This document shows positions 34,948 through 40,789 of a stretch of DNA of 40,789 nucleotides, piece after piece. Each line of letters starts with the position of its first letter. Position 1 is the first letter of the stretch. Under the pieces are notes generated by a model that saw only the letters and a program-made list of their open reading frames with translations, was not told the DNA's origin and did not search any database. Source of the DNA: Bdellovibrio sp. (GTDB lineage: Bacteria; Bdellovibrionota; UBA1018); the NCBI GenBank assembly GCA_016185105.1, contig JACPOE010000029.1:1-40789 (forward strand), given 5' to 3'. Made by a program: the position numbers and the translations under genes.

Positions 34948-36574
34948 AGGCCGCTTTCTTGTTTGGATCTGACTCGTCTTTTCCTGGAGTTACAGAGGCC
35001 TCGGTGCTTGGAGTTGCTGCAGGAGCGGCAGTAGCATTTGCATCGGGCTTGGGGGTTGGAGAAGATTTTTCTTTTTCTTTTGCTGCCAATTCAGCACGTC
35101 TTTTGGCCTCACTCGCGCGCATCTGGGCTTCGTCTTGGAAACAGAAGATTCGCTTAAACTCATTTACCAGCGAGTTTGAAAATGCGTTGAAAATGTTGGC
35201 TTCTAATTCCAAATTCAAATCCAACTTTGGATTCTTTTTTATCTTCATTATGATTTTTTGGAACTCATCGGCAATCCCAACAATATCTGCCACGAGACTG
35301 ATGCTGCCTGGACCAATTCGCCCTGGAAATCCCTTCTTGTTTCTTCGTTCATGATGTTGAGCAACCGCCTGAATTACTACGGGCTTTAGGCGGGGTAAGG
35401 TTTGAAGAATACTGGCACCAACGGTGGGGTGCGTGTAGTAGAGCCTTCTTTGCTCCTCGCTCATTTTTGCCTCGTCCTCATCAAACTCCGTCAGCTTGAG
35501 TTGGTATAGGCCAATGTCATGGAACATCGCAGCTATTCCCACTGTTTCTACAGGGTCCGAGGAAGTCATATGGAGGGAGTTGATCAGCATAGAGGCAATC
35601 ATTGAAACGGCTACACCATGGTCGTAAGAGGCCATGTCGTTAAGAAAGCCTTTCAGAATAGGCTGCTTGCCTGGCTTCAGTTGCTGAATCAGCTCATTCA
35701 CATTCTTCATGAAACTAGCTGCATACTGGAGGTTGACTTCGCTGACGCCCCTTTCTTTAAGGAACTTAAAAGTCTCTTCCCCTTGATTGAGAATCTGGGC
35801 AGCCCGAATATTCATTGAAACTTTATCGCTCTTGAGCACGGCCGTGGCTAGCTTATCGCAATAGGCGATATAGTGTTCTTGGGCTTCTTTTCTAAGGTAA
35901 AAGTGGGTCACACCTTTTTTGATATACCCAGTGACTCGGTCCAGTGAAAAAGCATCGCCAGCTTGAATCAACTTTAAATAACGTCCTGAGCCCAGACGAA
36001 CATAGATGTCGAAAAAAGACTTAGACCCTGCAAGAAAGTTTTCCGCTCGAATGGGCGAGAAGTTTGCATCTTCTCCTTCAACTTCAGCGTCCACTTTGTC
36101 TTTGTTTTGCTTGGCTACATCAATAGCCGAAGCCGTGTCAAAGAAAGCAACTGATGGGGAAATATGGCTCATGAAATCGGCATATTTCATAGGCTTGGCT
36201 AATGCCTTTGAAACTCCGAGTCGTTTCAGCTCGTCAGGAGTAAAAGGACATTTTTCTCCGTGGGTCAAGAATACAGGGGTGGCTGGACGGTGTAGGTGCG
36301 CAAAGCGAATGACAGAGATGGCATTGGGATTGGGCAGGTCACAACTGACAAAAACACCAGCAAAGACTCGGGTGGTGTCGGCTAAGAGAAGCTGAGCTTC
36401 TTTTCCCGATTTTGCTAACACAGGAGGAAGAGAGGCCGCCTTAGGGTCTCCGCTCAGAGTGCCTAAAAAGGTCAAATCTGCGTCGCAAATCAGGGCGGGT
36501 GCTGGTCTTACGGTTCCGGCCATTTTTAGTGATTGGGCTCCTAAATTCAGTTCGGATTTAATCCTTAATTTCAT
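34946..36574 (-). CDS. HD-GYP-like phosphodiesterase with degenerate receiver domain
   Basis: The 542-aa protein begins with a receiver-like domain (about 25-140) in which the phospho-acceptor position appears to be Ser (VSCDLPNP) while the C-terminal AKP lysine remains. A middle region of about 140 residues follows. An HD domain of HD-GYP type comes next: YDHGVAVS (H319), MFHDIGL (H352/D353), HPTVGA (H382) and HHERRNKKGFPGRI (H407/H408). The GYP motif is GFP, and HDIGK is HDIGL. All metal ligands are present, so cyclic di-GMP hydrolysis is possible but unproven. The C-terminus is a low-complexity Ala/Pro/Lys tail. It is last in the minus-strand series that starts with ligD. Confidence 0.78.
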   Translation of the reverse strand: MKLRIKSELNLGAQSLKMAGTVRPAPALICDADLTFLGTLSGDPKAASLPPVLAKSGKEAQLLLADTTRVFAGVFVSCDLPNPNAISVIRFAHLHRPATPVFLTHGEKCPFTPDELKRLGVSKALAKPMKYADFMSHISPSVAFFDTASAIDVAKQNKDKVDAEVEGEDANFSPIRAENFLAGSKSFFDIYVRLGSGRYLKLIQAGDAFSLDRVTGYIKKGVTHFYLRKEAQEHYIAYCDKLATAVLKSDKVSMNIRAAQILNQGEETFKFLKERGVSEVNLQYAASFMKNVNELIQQLKPGKQPILKGFLNDMASYDHGVAVSMIASMLINSLHMTSSDPVETVGIAAMFHDIGLYQLKLTEFDEDEAKMSEEQRRLYYTHPTVGASILQTLPRLKPVVIQAVAQHHERRNKKGFPGRIGPGSISLVADIVGIADEFQKIIMKIKKNPKLDLNLELEANIFNAFSNSLVNEFKRIFCFQDEAQMRASEAKRRAELAAKEKEKSSPTPKPDANATAAPAATPSTEASVTPGKDESDPNKKAA

Positions 36575-36612
36575 GAGGCGGAATTTGAGAAAAAAGATCG
36601 AGACGCAATGCG

Positions 36613-37269
36613 CTAAGTTCGCGAGTCAATTCTTTTTCTGCACCGGACGATAGAGCTATCTTCAAACCCAGGAGAGGCAGACTTAAATACGAGACCCTCT
36701 ATAGAATCGGACTTATTTTTAAGCGCTTCCAGGCATGCCTCGAGCGTAGAAATAACGCTTAGCGTCTGAATATGAGGCGAAATAAAAGCTCTAGGTAGGA
36801 GTTTCCAGCGCTCCAAGTAGCTCAGCTTTCGGAGGAGAATGTCCTCTTTTCTTAGAAAATCAAAAACAAAAAGCCGTTCTTCCGGCTTAAGCCACTCTGC
36901 GTCAATAACATTCCATCCCGACTTTGGAAGAAACACGCGGCGAAGTTCTTTTTTCATTGAACCGGTGAGCGCCTTTTTATGAAGGCGCCCGTGACGATTG
37001 TAGACCAGAATCTCTTCCTTGGGGTCGGACGAGATATGGATCTGAGCTCGATGCCCGTGGATCTTGAGCTGCCCCACCCAGCCTGCACCCAGAAATTTGA
37101 GGATCGCTTCAGGCGTTGGAAGGATCGCCGTTTTGGGGTGAATGGGCCGAATAAAAAAAGATTTTTTCAAACTAGCAGATTTTTTAGGCGTAAAAATCGT
37201 CTCCGCAAAAATCCCAGGTAAACTGGGTCGGGCGTCTAGTGAGATGATTGATCCTTTTTGCGATGCCAT
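36613..37269 (-). CDS. Stand-alone ATP-dependent ligase adenylation domain
   Basis: The 218-aa protein contains only the nucleotidyltransferase core of ATP-dependent DNA/RNA ligases. It has motif I GQLKIHGHR (nucleophile K69; the usual D of KxDG is H71), motif III VIDAEW (E125), IIIa LFVFDFL, IV EGLVFK (191-196) and V-like VRCRKR at the end. There is no OB-fold. It could adenylate a substrate or ligate with a partner's OB-fold. It shares a PHIQT stretch with the inactive ligase domain of the nearby LigD, pointing to common origin. ATG 37269 has AGGA about 10 bases upstream. It lies 83 bases downstream of the unknown 201-aa gene. Strand joining is inferred. Confidence 0.68.
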   Translation of the reverse strand: MASQKGSIISLDARPSLPGIFAETIFTPKKSASLKKSFFIRPIHPKTAILPTPEAILKFLGAGWVGQLKIHGHRAQIHISSDPKEEILVYNRHGRLHKKALTGSMKKELRRVFLPKSGWNVIDAEWLKPEERLFVFDFLRKEDILLRKLSYLERWKLLPRAFISPHIQTLSVISTLEACLEALKNKSDSIEGLVFKSASPGFEDSSIVRCRKRIDSRT

Positions 37270-37352
37270 GGGTTGGCATCCTAATGTGCCCTGGTTTTGG
37301 GATCAAATGTTTTATTATGAATGGTATTTTTGTTTTTTTCACGGGACTGGTC

Positions 37353-37958
37353 TTAACGAATGTAGTTTTTGACTTTTAGCTGCTTCAAGATTTCTTTTAA
37401 ATCTTCTGGGTTTTTAGCATACCGTTTAGCCAGCTCTGCAGCGCCTGGTCGCATTTTCATCAGCATGGGTTTGAATAAGTTATTCAAAACAGCCTCTGGG
37501 AGCGTTTGAAGCGCTTCGACTACGGTGTCGTAGTTGGCCTCCAGAACCGAAGGGTCGAACCTCACGCTACCGTAATCGCGTACGATCAACGCCTCAGCAG
37601 CTTCTTTGCCCCAATTTTGAGCAAAATCATGAACGTCTTCTTCAGTCAGACCGGCGCTCGAGTCCATTACGACGTAGGTCACCATGGTTTCTTGACCGAG
37701 AATCTTAAAGGAGCCATTCACCCCATTTAAAAGCCTTTTGGCATATTCATCTGAAGAAAATGCCAAGATCTGGTCCTTGTGGAGTGTCATCTCTCCTTCG
37801 TAGTGTTTGTATTGATCTTGTGCTTCACGGAAAGCGTCAATTGCCTGCGCAACTTCATCCGGTGGAGTTAACGTGTCGTTCACATCAGCGGTAGGAGTCT
37901 TTGTTTTTCTTGTTTTAAAAGGATCAACCCGTTTTTTTGAAGCTGCCGCCTTTGCCAT
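37353..37958 (-). CDS. Conserved-looking hypothetical protein in the LigD locus
   Basis: This 201-aa protein starts at ATG 37958 behind GGGGGAA, 32 bases after the ligD stop, so it is probably co-transcribed. A basic N-terminal tail (AKAAASKKRVDPFKTRKTKT) could bind DNA. The remainder is a mixed helix/strand domain with LTPPDEVAQAIDAFREAQDQYKHYEGEMTLHKDQI, which may form a coiled coil. It ends with a helical KRYAKNPEDLKEILKQLKVKNYIR. It does not look like Ku. I recognise no family; by position it may assist the ligases. Confidence 0.6.
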   Translation of the reverse strand: MAKAAASKKRVDPFKTRKTKTPTADVNDTLTPPDEVAQAIDAFREAQDQYKHYEGEMTLHKDQILAFSSDEYAKRLLNGVNGSFKILGQETMVTYVVMDSSAGLTEEDVHDFAQNWGKEAAEALIVRDYGSVRFDPSVLEANYDTVVEALQTLPEAVLNNLFKPMLMKMRPGAAELAKRYAKNPEDLKEILKQLKVKNYIR

Positions 37959-37990
37959 TTGTTCCCCCAAGGGCGAGTTAGAGCAGTGCC

Positions 37991-40207
37991 CTACTTGCCT
38001 ATCGGAAAGAACTTTCTCAGCTTTAAGACGCAAGCTTCAAGATCGACCTTTTCAGTCAATAAGGGTTTCCATAAGTCGCCCATTTTCTCGACTCTTTTTA
38101 GTACACTATTAATATTAAAAGCAGTGGGGTCCAGTTTCGGAGTCAGCTCCGACCATTTTAGTGGAGTCGACACCTGGGCACCTGGGACGGGTCGGACGCA
38201 GTAAATCGAGGCTACAGTTTGTCCACGCGAATTTTGAAAACAATCTAAATAGATTTTTTTCCTACGTTTGGCTGGGCTTCGTTCTAGGCTTGTAGAGTTT
38301 TTATATTTTTGATGTACTACCTGACATACCTCAAGAGCGAAATTTCTGGTTTGATCGTAAGAATATCCTGGTTGCACTGGAATATAAATGTGCAGACCAG
38401 TGTTTCCGGAGGTTTTGACCCCGTGAATGGCTCCGATTTTTTTCAGAACTTTGTGGATAGAATTTGCGACCTCCACTATCTCTGAAATCGGATTGTCATC
38501 AGGATCAAGATCAATCACTACAAAATCAGGCTCGTCCAAGGAGTCTTTACGCGATAGCCATGGGTTTAACTCAATACATCCTAAATTAATCATGTAGAGG
38601 AGAGTCGCTTGATTTTGGCAGAGCAGATAATTGATCGAACGGCCCCGATGATGAGATGAAACCTGAAGGGTTTTTGCCCACTTTGGATGGTGACCCACAA
38701 GATCTTTGTGGAAAAATCCAGGTTTACCTACCCCGTCTGGAAATCTGTGCATGGACTGGGGCCGATCTTTGAGGTGTTCTAAAAGGAAGGGTGCAATTTT
38801 TCTGTAATATTCGATCAGGTCGCCCTTTGTGATTCCTTCTTTTGGCCAATAGACTTTGTCCAAATGAGTAAGACGCGGCTGCTCCAATTGAACGGGTGCT
38901 TTTTCTTGAATAGGAATACGAATGCAACTCGGATGGGTACCGAAGTGGTACGGTTCCTGGGAGTCTCTTGCTAGGAGTGAGGGAATCCCTTCTCGCTGAG
39001 CTTTTTTCCAAAGAGACTTTCCCTGGGTTTGGATGTGAGGGTTAAAAACAATGCGAGCCGAAAAAATCGAAAGCTTCTCTAATTCTCGTTTTCTTGTAGA
39101 GAGCGACGCTTTGTGCAGGGGTTTACCTTCTAAGTGAAGAAGATCCCGCACCCAAAAGACTGGGCCATTTTCAGTTTCGACAATTTCTCCGTCTAAAATC
39201 GCCCTAATTTTTTCCGTTCTCAACGAATCTACAATTTCAGGAAACTTAGAATTAAAGGGAAGAAGGTGTCGGGAATGGAGGTGAACACTTCCATTCTCCA
39301 TTTCTGCAATGGCCCGAATTCCTTGCCGATCGTATTCGAAATACCAATCTTCGCGGTCGAAGGGTTGGTCTTGGACCACGGGAATCATGGGTTTAACCCG
39401 CCTTGGAAGGGCTTCGAGTTGCATTAGGGGTTCTTTTCGAGATGAAGTCGGTCTTGGGGCGGGGGGGGCTTTGCTGGGCTGAGGCGGTTTATTCTTTCTG
39501 CGAGCAGGTAACCAAACCTCACCCTTGGATTCGGCCGTGTTTGAGATTTGAGTAAGAGTCCTGCCCGTCTTTACGGAGACGTCATTGTTTTTTTGAATTT
39601 TGTAAGTTGAGAACTCATCCCGCTTTTTAATGAGAAGCCAAGCGTGAGATTCCGAGCGAGTATTTCCTGTCGAAGCCATTCCTTTGTGAAGGGGACGACC
39701 GTGTACGGAGTTGGCTACCCCGAATTCAGCATTTCGAGATTTTTCTTTAAGACGAATTAGAGCAAATTCGCCGCGTAGTTTTTTTCCGTGAAGCAGAAAA
39801 GTGATGTGTCCCTCTTCAATTCCTTTGAGAATTGCCTTTTCGCTGGCCTCTGCGGTTTCAGAGTTCCTTTCTAAATAGGTCCCTTCGTCCCACACCATAA
39901 CGGTTCCAGCTCCATAGTTTCCCTTGGGAATGATCCCCTCAAAACCGGCGTAAGCCATGGGATGATCCTCGACGTGAACAGCGAGGCGCTGGTCCTGGCT
40001 GTTCATGGAAGGGCCCCGAGGGATCGCCCAGCTTTTTAGAACCCCGTCTACTTCAAGGCGGAAATCAAAATGAAGGCGGCTAGCTTGGTGCATCTGAACC
40101 ACAAATTTAAGGTTCTTGGTGGTGTGTTTGCTCTTAGGCTGAACTGTGCCCTTGGGCTCGGGAGTCGAGTGAAATTTCCGTTTTCGATTGTAGTCCGATA
40201 GAGTCAT
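37991..40207 (-). CDS. ligD: LigD-type end-joining protein with inactive ligase domain
   Basis: This 738-aa LigD homologue has domain order phosphoesterase, ligase-like, polymerase. Residues 30-195 are a 3'-phosphoesterase domain (VVQMHQASRLHFDFRLE, HVEDHPMAYAGFEG, YGAGTVMVWDEGTY). Residues 270-425 follow the LigD ligase core (PMIPVVQDQPFDREDWYFEYDRQGIRAIAEM, ILDGEIV). The adenylation motif E-x-K-x-D-G-x-R reads EYDRQGIR, so the nucleophile Lys is D293 and the motif Asp is Q295. The EG-V-xK motif is lost (EGIPSLLA) and no OB-fold follows. Residues 440-725 are a primase-type polymerase with intact VIDLDPDD (about 564). A low-complexity Pro/Ser linker (238-260) separates the first two domains. 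Ligation must therefore come from elsewhere. ATG 40207 is the likely start. No Ku gene is in the window. Confidence 0.88.
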   Translation of the reverse strand: MTLSDYNRKRKFHSTPEPKGTVQPKSKHTTKNLKFVVQMHQASRLHFDFRLEVDGVLKSWAIPRGPSMNSQDQRLAVHVEDHPMAYAGFEGIIPKGNYGAGTVMVWDEGTYLERNSETAEASEKAILKGIEEGHITFLLHGKKLRGEFALIRLKEKSRNAEFGVANSVHGRPLHKGMASTGNTRSESHAWLLIKKRDEFSTYKIQKNNDVSVKTGRTLTQISNTAESKGEVWLPARRKNKPPQPSKAPPAPRPTSSRKEPLMQLEALPRRVKPMIPVVQDQPFDREDWYFEYDRQGIRAIAEMENGSVHLHSRHLLPFNSKFPEIVDSLRTEKIRAILDGEIVETENGPVFWVRDLLHLEGKPLHKASLSTRKRELEKLSIFSARIVFNPHIQTQGKSLWKKAQREGIPSLLARDSQEPYHFGTHPSCIRIPIQEKAPVQLEQPRLTHLDKVYWPKEGITKGDLIEYYRKIAPFLLEHLKDRPQSMHRFPDGVGKPGFFHKDLVGHHPKWAKTLQVSSHHRGRSINYLLCQNQATLLYMINLGCIELNPWLSRKDSLDEPDFVVIDLDPDDNPISEIVEVANSIHKVLKKIGAIHGVKTSGNTGLHIYIPVQPGYSYDQTRNFALEVCQVVHQKYKNSTSLERSPAKRRKKIYLDCFQNSRGQTVASIYCVRPVPGAQVSTPLKWSELTPKLDPTAFNINSVLKRVEKMGDLWKPLLTEKVDLEACVLKLRKFFPIGK

Positions 40208-40345
40208 AGGGATTTTTGAGACTGTGAAGTGATTGTCTCACTGTTAAAAGCCTTTGTCTCATAAACGTAAAAAAACCTGATTAAAAATGTCAATATTAAG
40301 AGAGAGCTTTTAAATTCGGGGCATATCCCGTATTGTACGACGCCT

Positions 40346-40789
40346 ATGTCTCAGCGCAAAAATAGCCAGTTGAAAAACACAGAGTTTATCGATCAATTGA
40401 ACAAGGAATTTAATACGGATTCCAGCTTGGAATCTGAGGGTTCTGCTGGAGGAGCCGGAAAAAAGCCGGAAGAGGACTTTGCCTCTTTGTTGGGCGAATC
40501 CCTTAAAAAAATGTCTAGGAAGCTTTCCGTGGGTGAAAAAATTCGCGGAAAAATTCTGGTCCTTGGCAAAGAGGATGTCTTTGTCTCGACCGGCACCCAA
40601 CATGATGGTGTGATTGCGCGCAGGGACCTGCTCGACGCTGATGGGAACTGCCCCTACAAGGTAGACGACGTCATCGAGCTTTATGTCACTCAAGTTCGTG
40701 GCAGCGATATTCGCTTATCCAAAAAAGCAACGGACAAGAATGTTGCAGAGGATCTAGAAGACGCTTTTGATATGATGCTGCCGATTCAG
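40346..40789 (+). CDS. S1 RNA-binding domain protein (partial, runs off the window)
   Basis: The frame is open from ATG 40346 to the end of the window (148 codons). After a low-complexity N-terminal region (about 1-50, Ser/Glu/Gly-rich) a single S1 domain is seen: VGEKIRGKILVLGKEDVFVSTGTQHDGVIARRDLLD...VDDVIELYVTQVRGSDIRLSKKA. It resembles proteins related to ribosomal protein S1 that bind single-stranded RNA. The C-terminus is outside the window, so more S1 repeats cannot be excluded. It is divergent from ligD across a 138-base AT-rich gap; no Shine-Dalgarno is evident before the ATG. Confidence 0.75.
   Translation, partial: MSQRKNSQLKNTEFIDQLNKEFNTDSSLESEGSAGGAGKKPEEDFASLLGESLKKMSRKLSVGEKIRGKILVLGKEDVFVSTGTQHDGVIARRDLLDADGNCPYKVDDVIELYVTQVRGSDIRLSKKATDKNVAEDLEDAFDMMLPIQ

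Noticed and set aside
37353-37958. Ku-like end-binding protein next to LigD
   Set aside because: Position suggested Ku, but none of the Ku core features could be recognised in the protein.
40310-40693. 127-codon minus-strand frame at the window end
   Set aside because: It is the shadow of the S1-domain reading frame on the plus strand, which contains recognisable conserved sequence.

Overview
The window is a stretch of bacterial chromosome, densely packed with genes on both strands. No rRNA, intact tRNA, phage, insertion sequence or CRISPR array was seen. Gene content suggests a Gram-negative, deltaproteobacteria-like organism, most likely of the Bdellovibrionota/Oligoflexia type. The pointers are short RHS-type surface proteins, a lexA / imuA-imuB-dnaE2 SOS mutasome, a chemosensory cluster with fused Che proteins, a leucine-degradation cluster, a LigD-type end-joining locus, weak Shine-Dalgarno sites and several GTG/TTG starts. 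The taxonomic placement is inference.

Layout. (1) 1-2.4 kb: a secreted mini-RHS protein, a small exported protein with a strong terminator, then a 138-base inverted-repeat element with the architecture of an integron attC site on the minus strand. (2) 2.4-5.1 kb: a PotABC-type ABC transporter operon whose ATPase gene has lost its signature and Walker B region and is out of frame. (3) 5.1-7.2 kb (minus): a metallophosphoesterase and a PlsC-type acyltransferase. (4) 7.2-13.3 kb: leucine/isovalerate degradation. liuB is on the minus strand; enoyl-CoA hydratase, biotin carboxylase, a separate biotin carrier and an HMG-CoA lyase are on the plus strand. A small HTH regulator lies between, with palindromes in the shared control region. 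(5) 13.3-16.4 kb: a lipoprotein, an Insig-like membrane protein, a Met-rich small membrane protein, a DTW-domain tRNA modifying enzyme and RadC. (6) 16.5-24.2 kb: a chemosensory cluster with a broken MCP (minus) and, on the plus strand, a REC-pseudoCheB-REC protein, a CheA-CheW fusion and a CheR-CheB fusion. (7) 24.2-26.1 kb: a large exported helical protein of unknown function. (8) 26.2-31.9 kb: lexA divergent from imuA-imuB-dnaE2, sharing a perfect 20-bp palindrome that contains the imuA start codon. (9) 32-34.9 kb: an exported protein-kinase-like protein, then purK-purE. (10) 34.9-40.2 kb (minus): LigD with an inactivated ligase domain, an unknown 201-aa protein, a stand-alone mini ATP-ligase and an HD-GYP-like protein. 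(11) 40.3 kb to the end: a partial S1-domain protein.

Recurrent themes are gene breaks and domain losses (potA, mcp, the middle of CheA/CheW, the split carboxylase) and inactive domains kept inside intact reading frames (CheB-like domain, LigD ligase domain). The most unusual candidates are the end-joining locus with a dead LigD ligase domain beside a free-standing mini ligase, the REC-pseudoCheB-REC chemotaxis protein, the Insig-like protein, the exported kinase-like protein, the solitary attC-like site and the unfamiliar LexA palindrome. All family assignments come from reading motifs by eye, with no database search.
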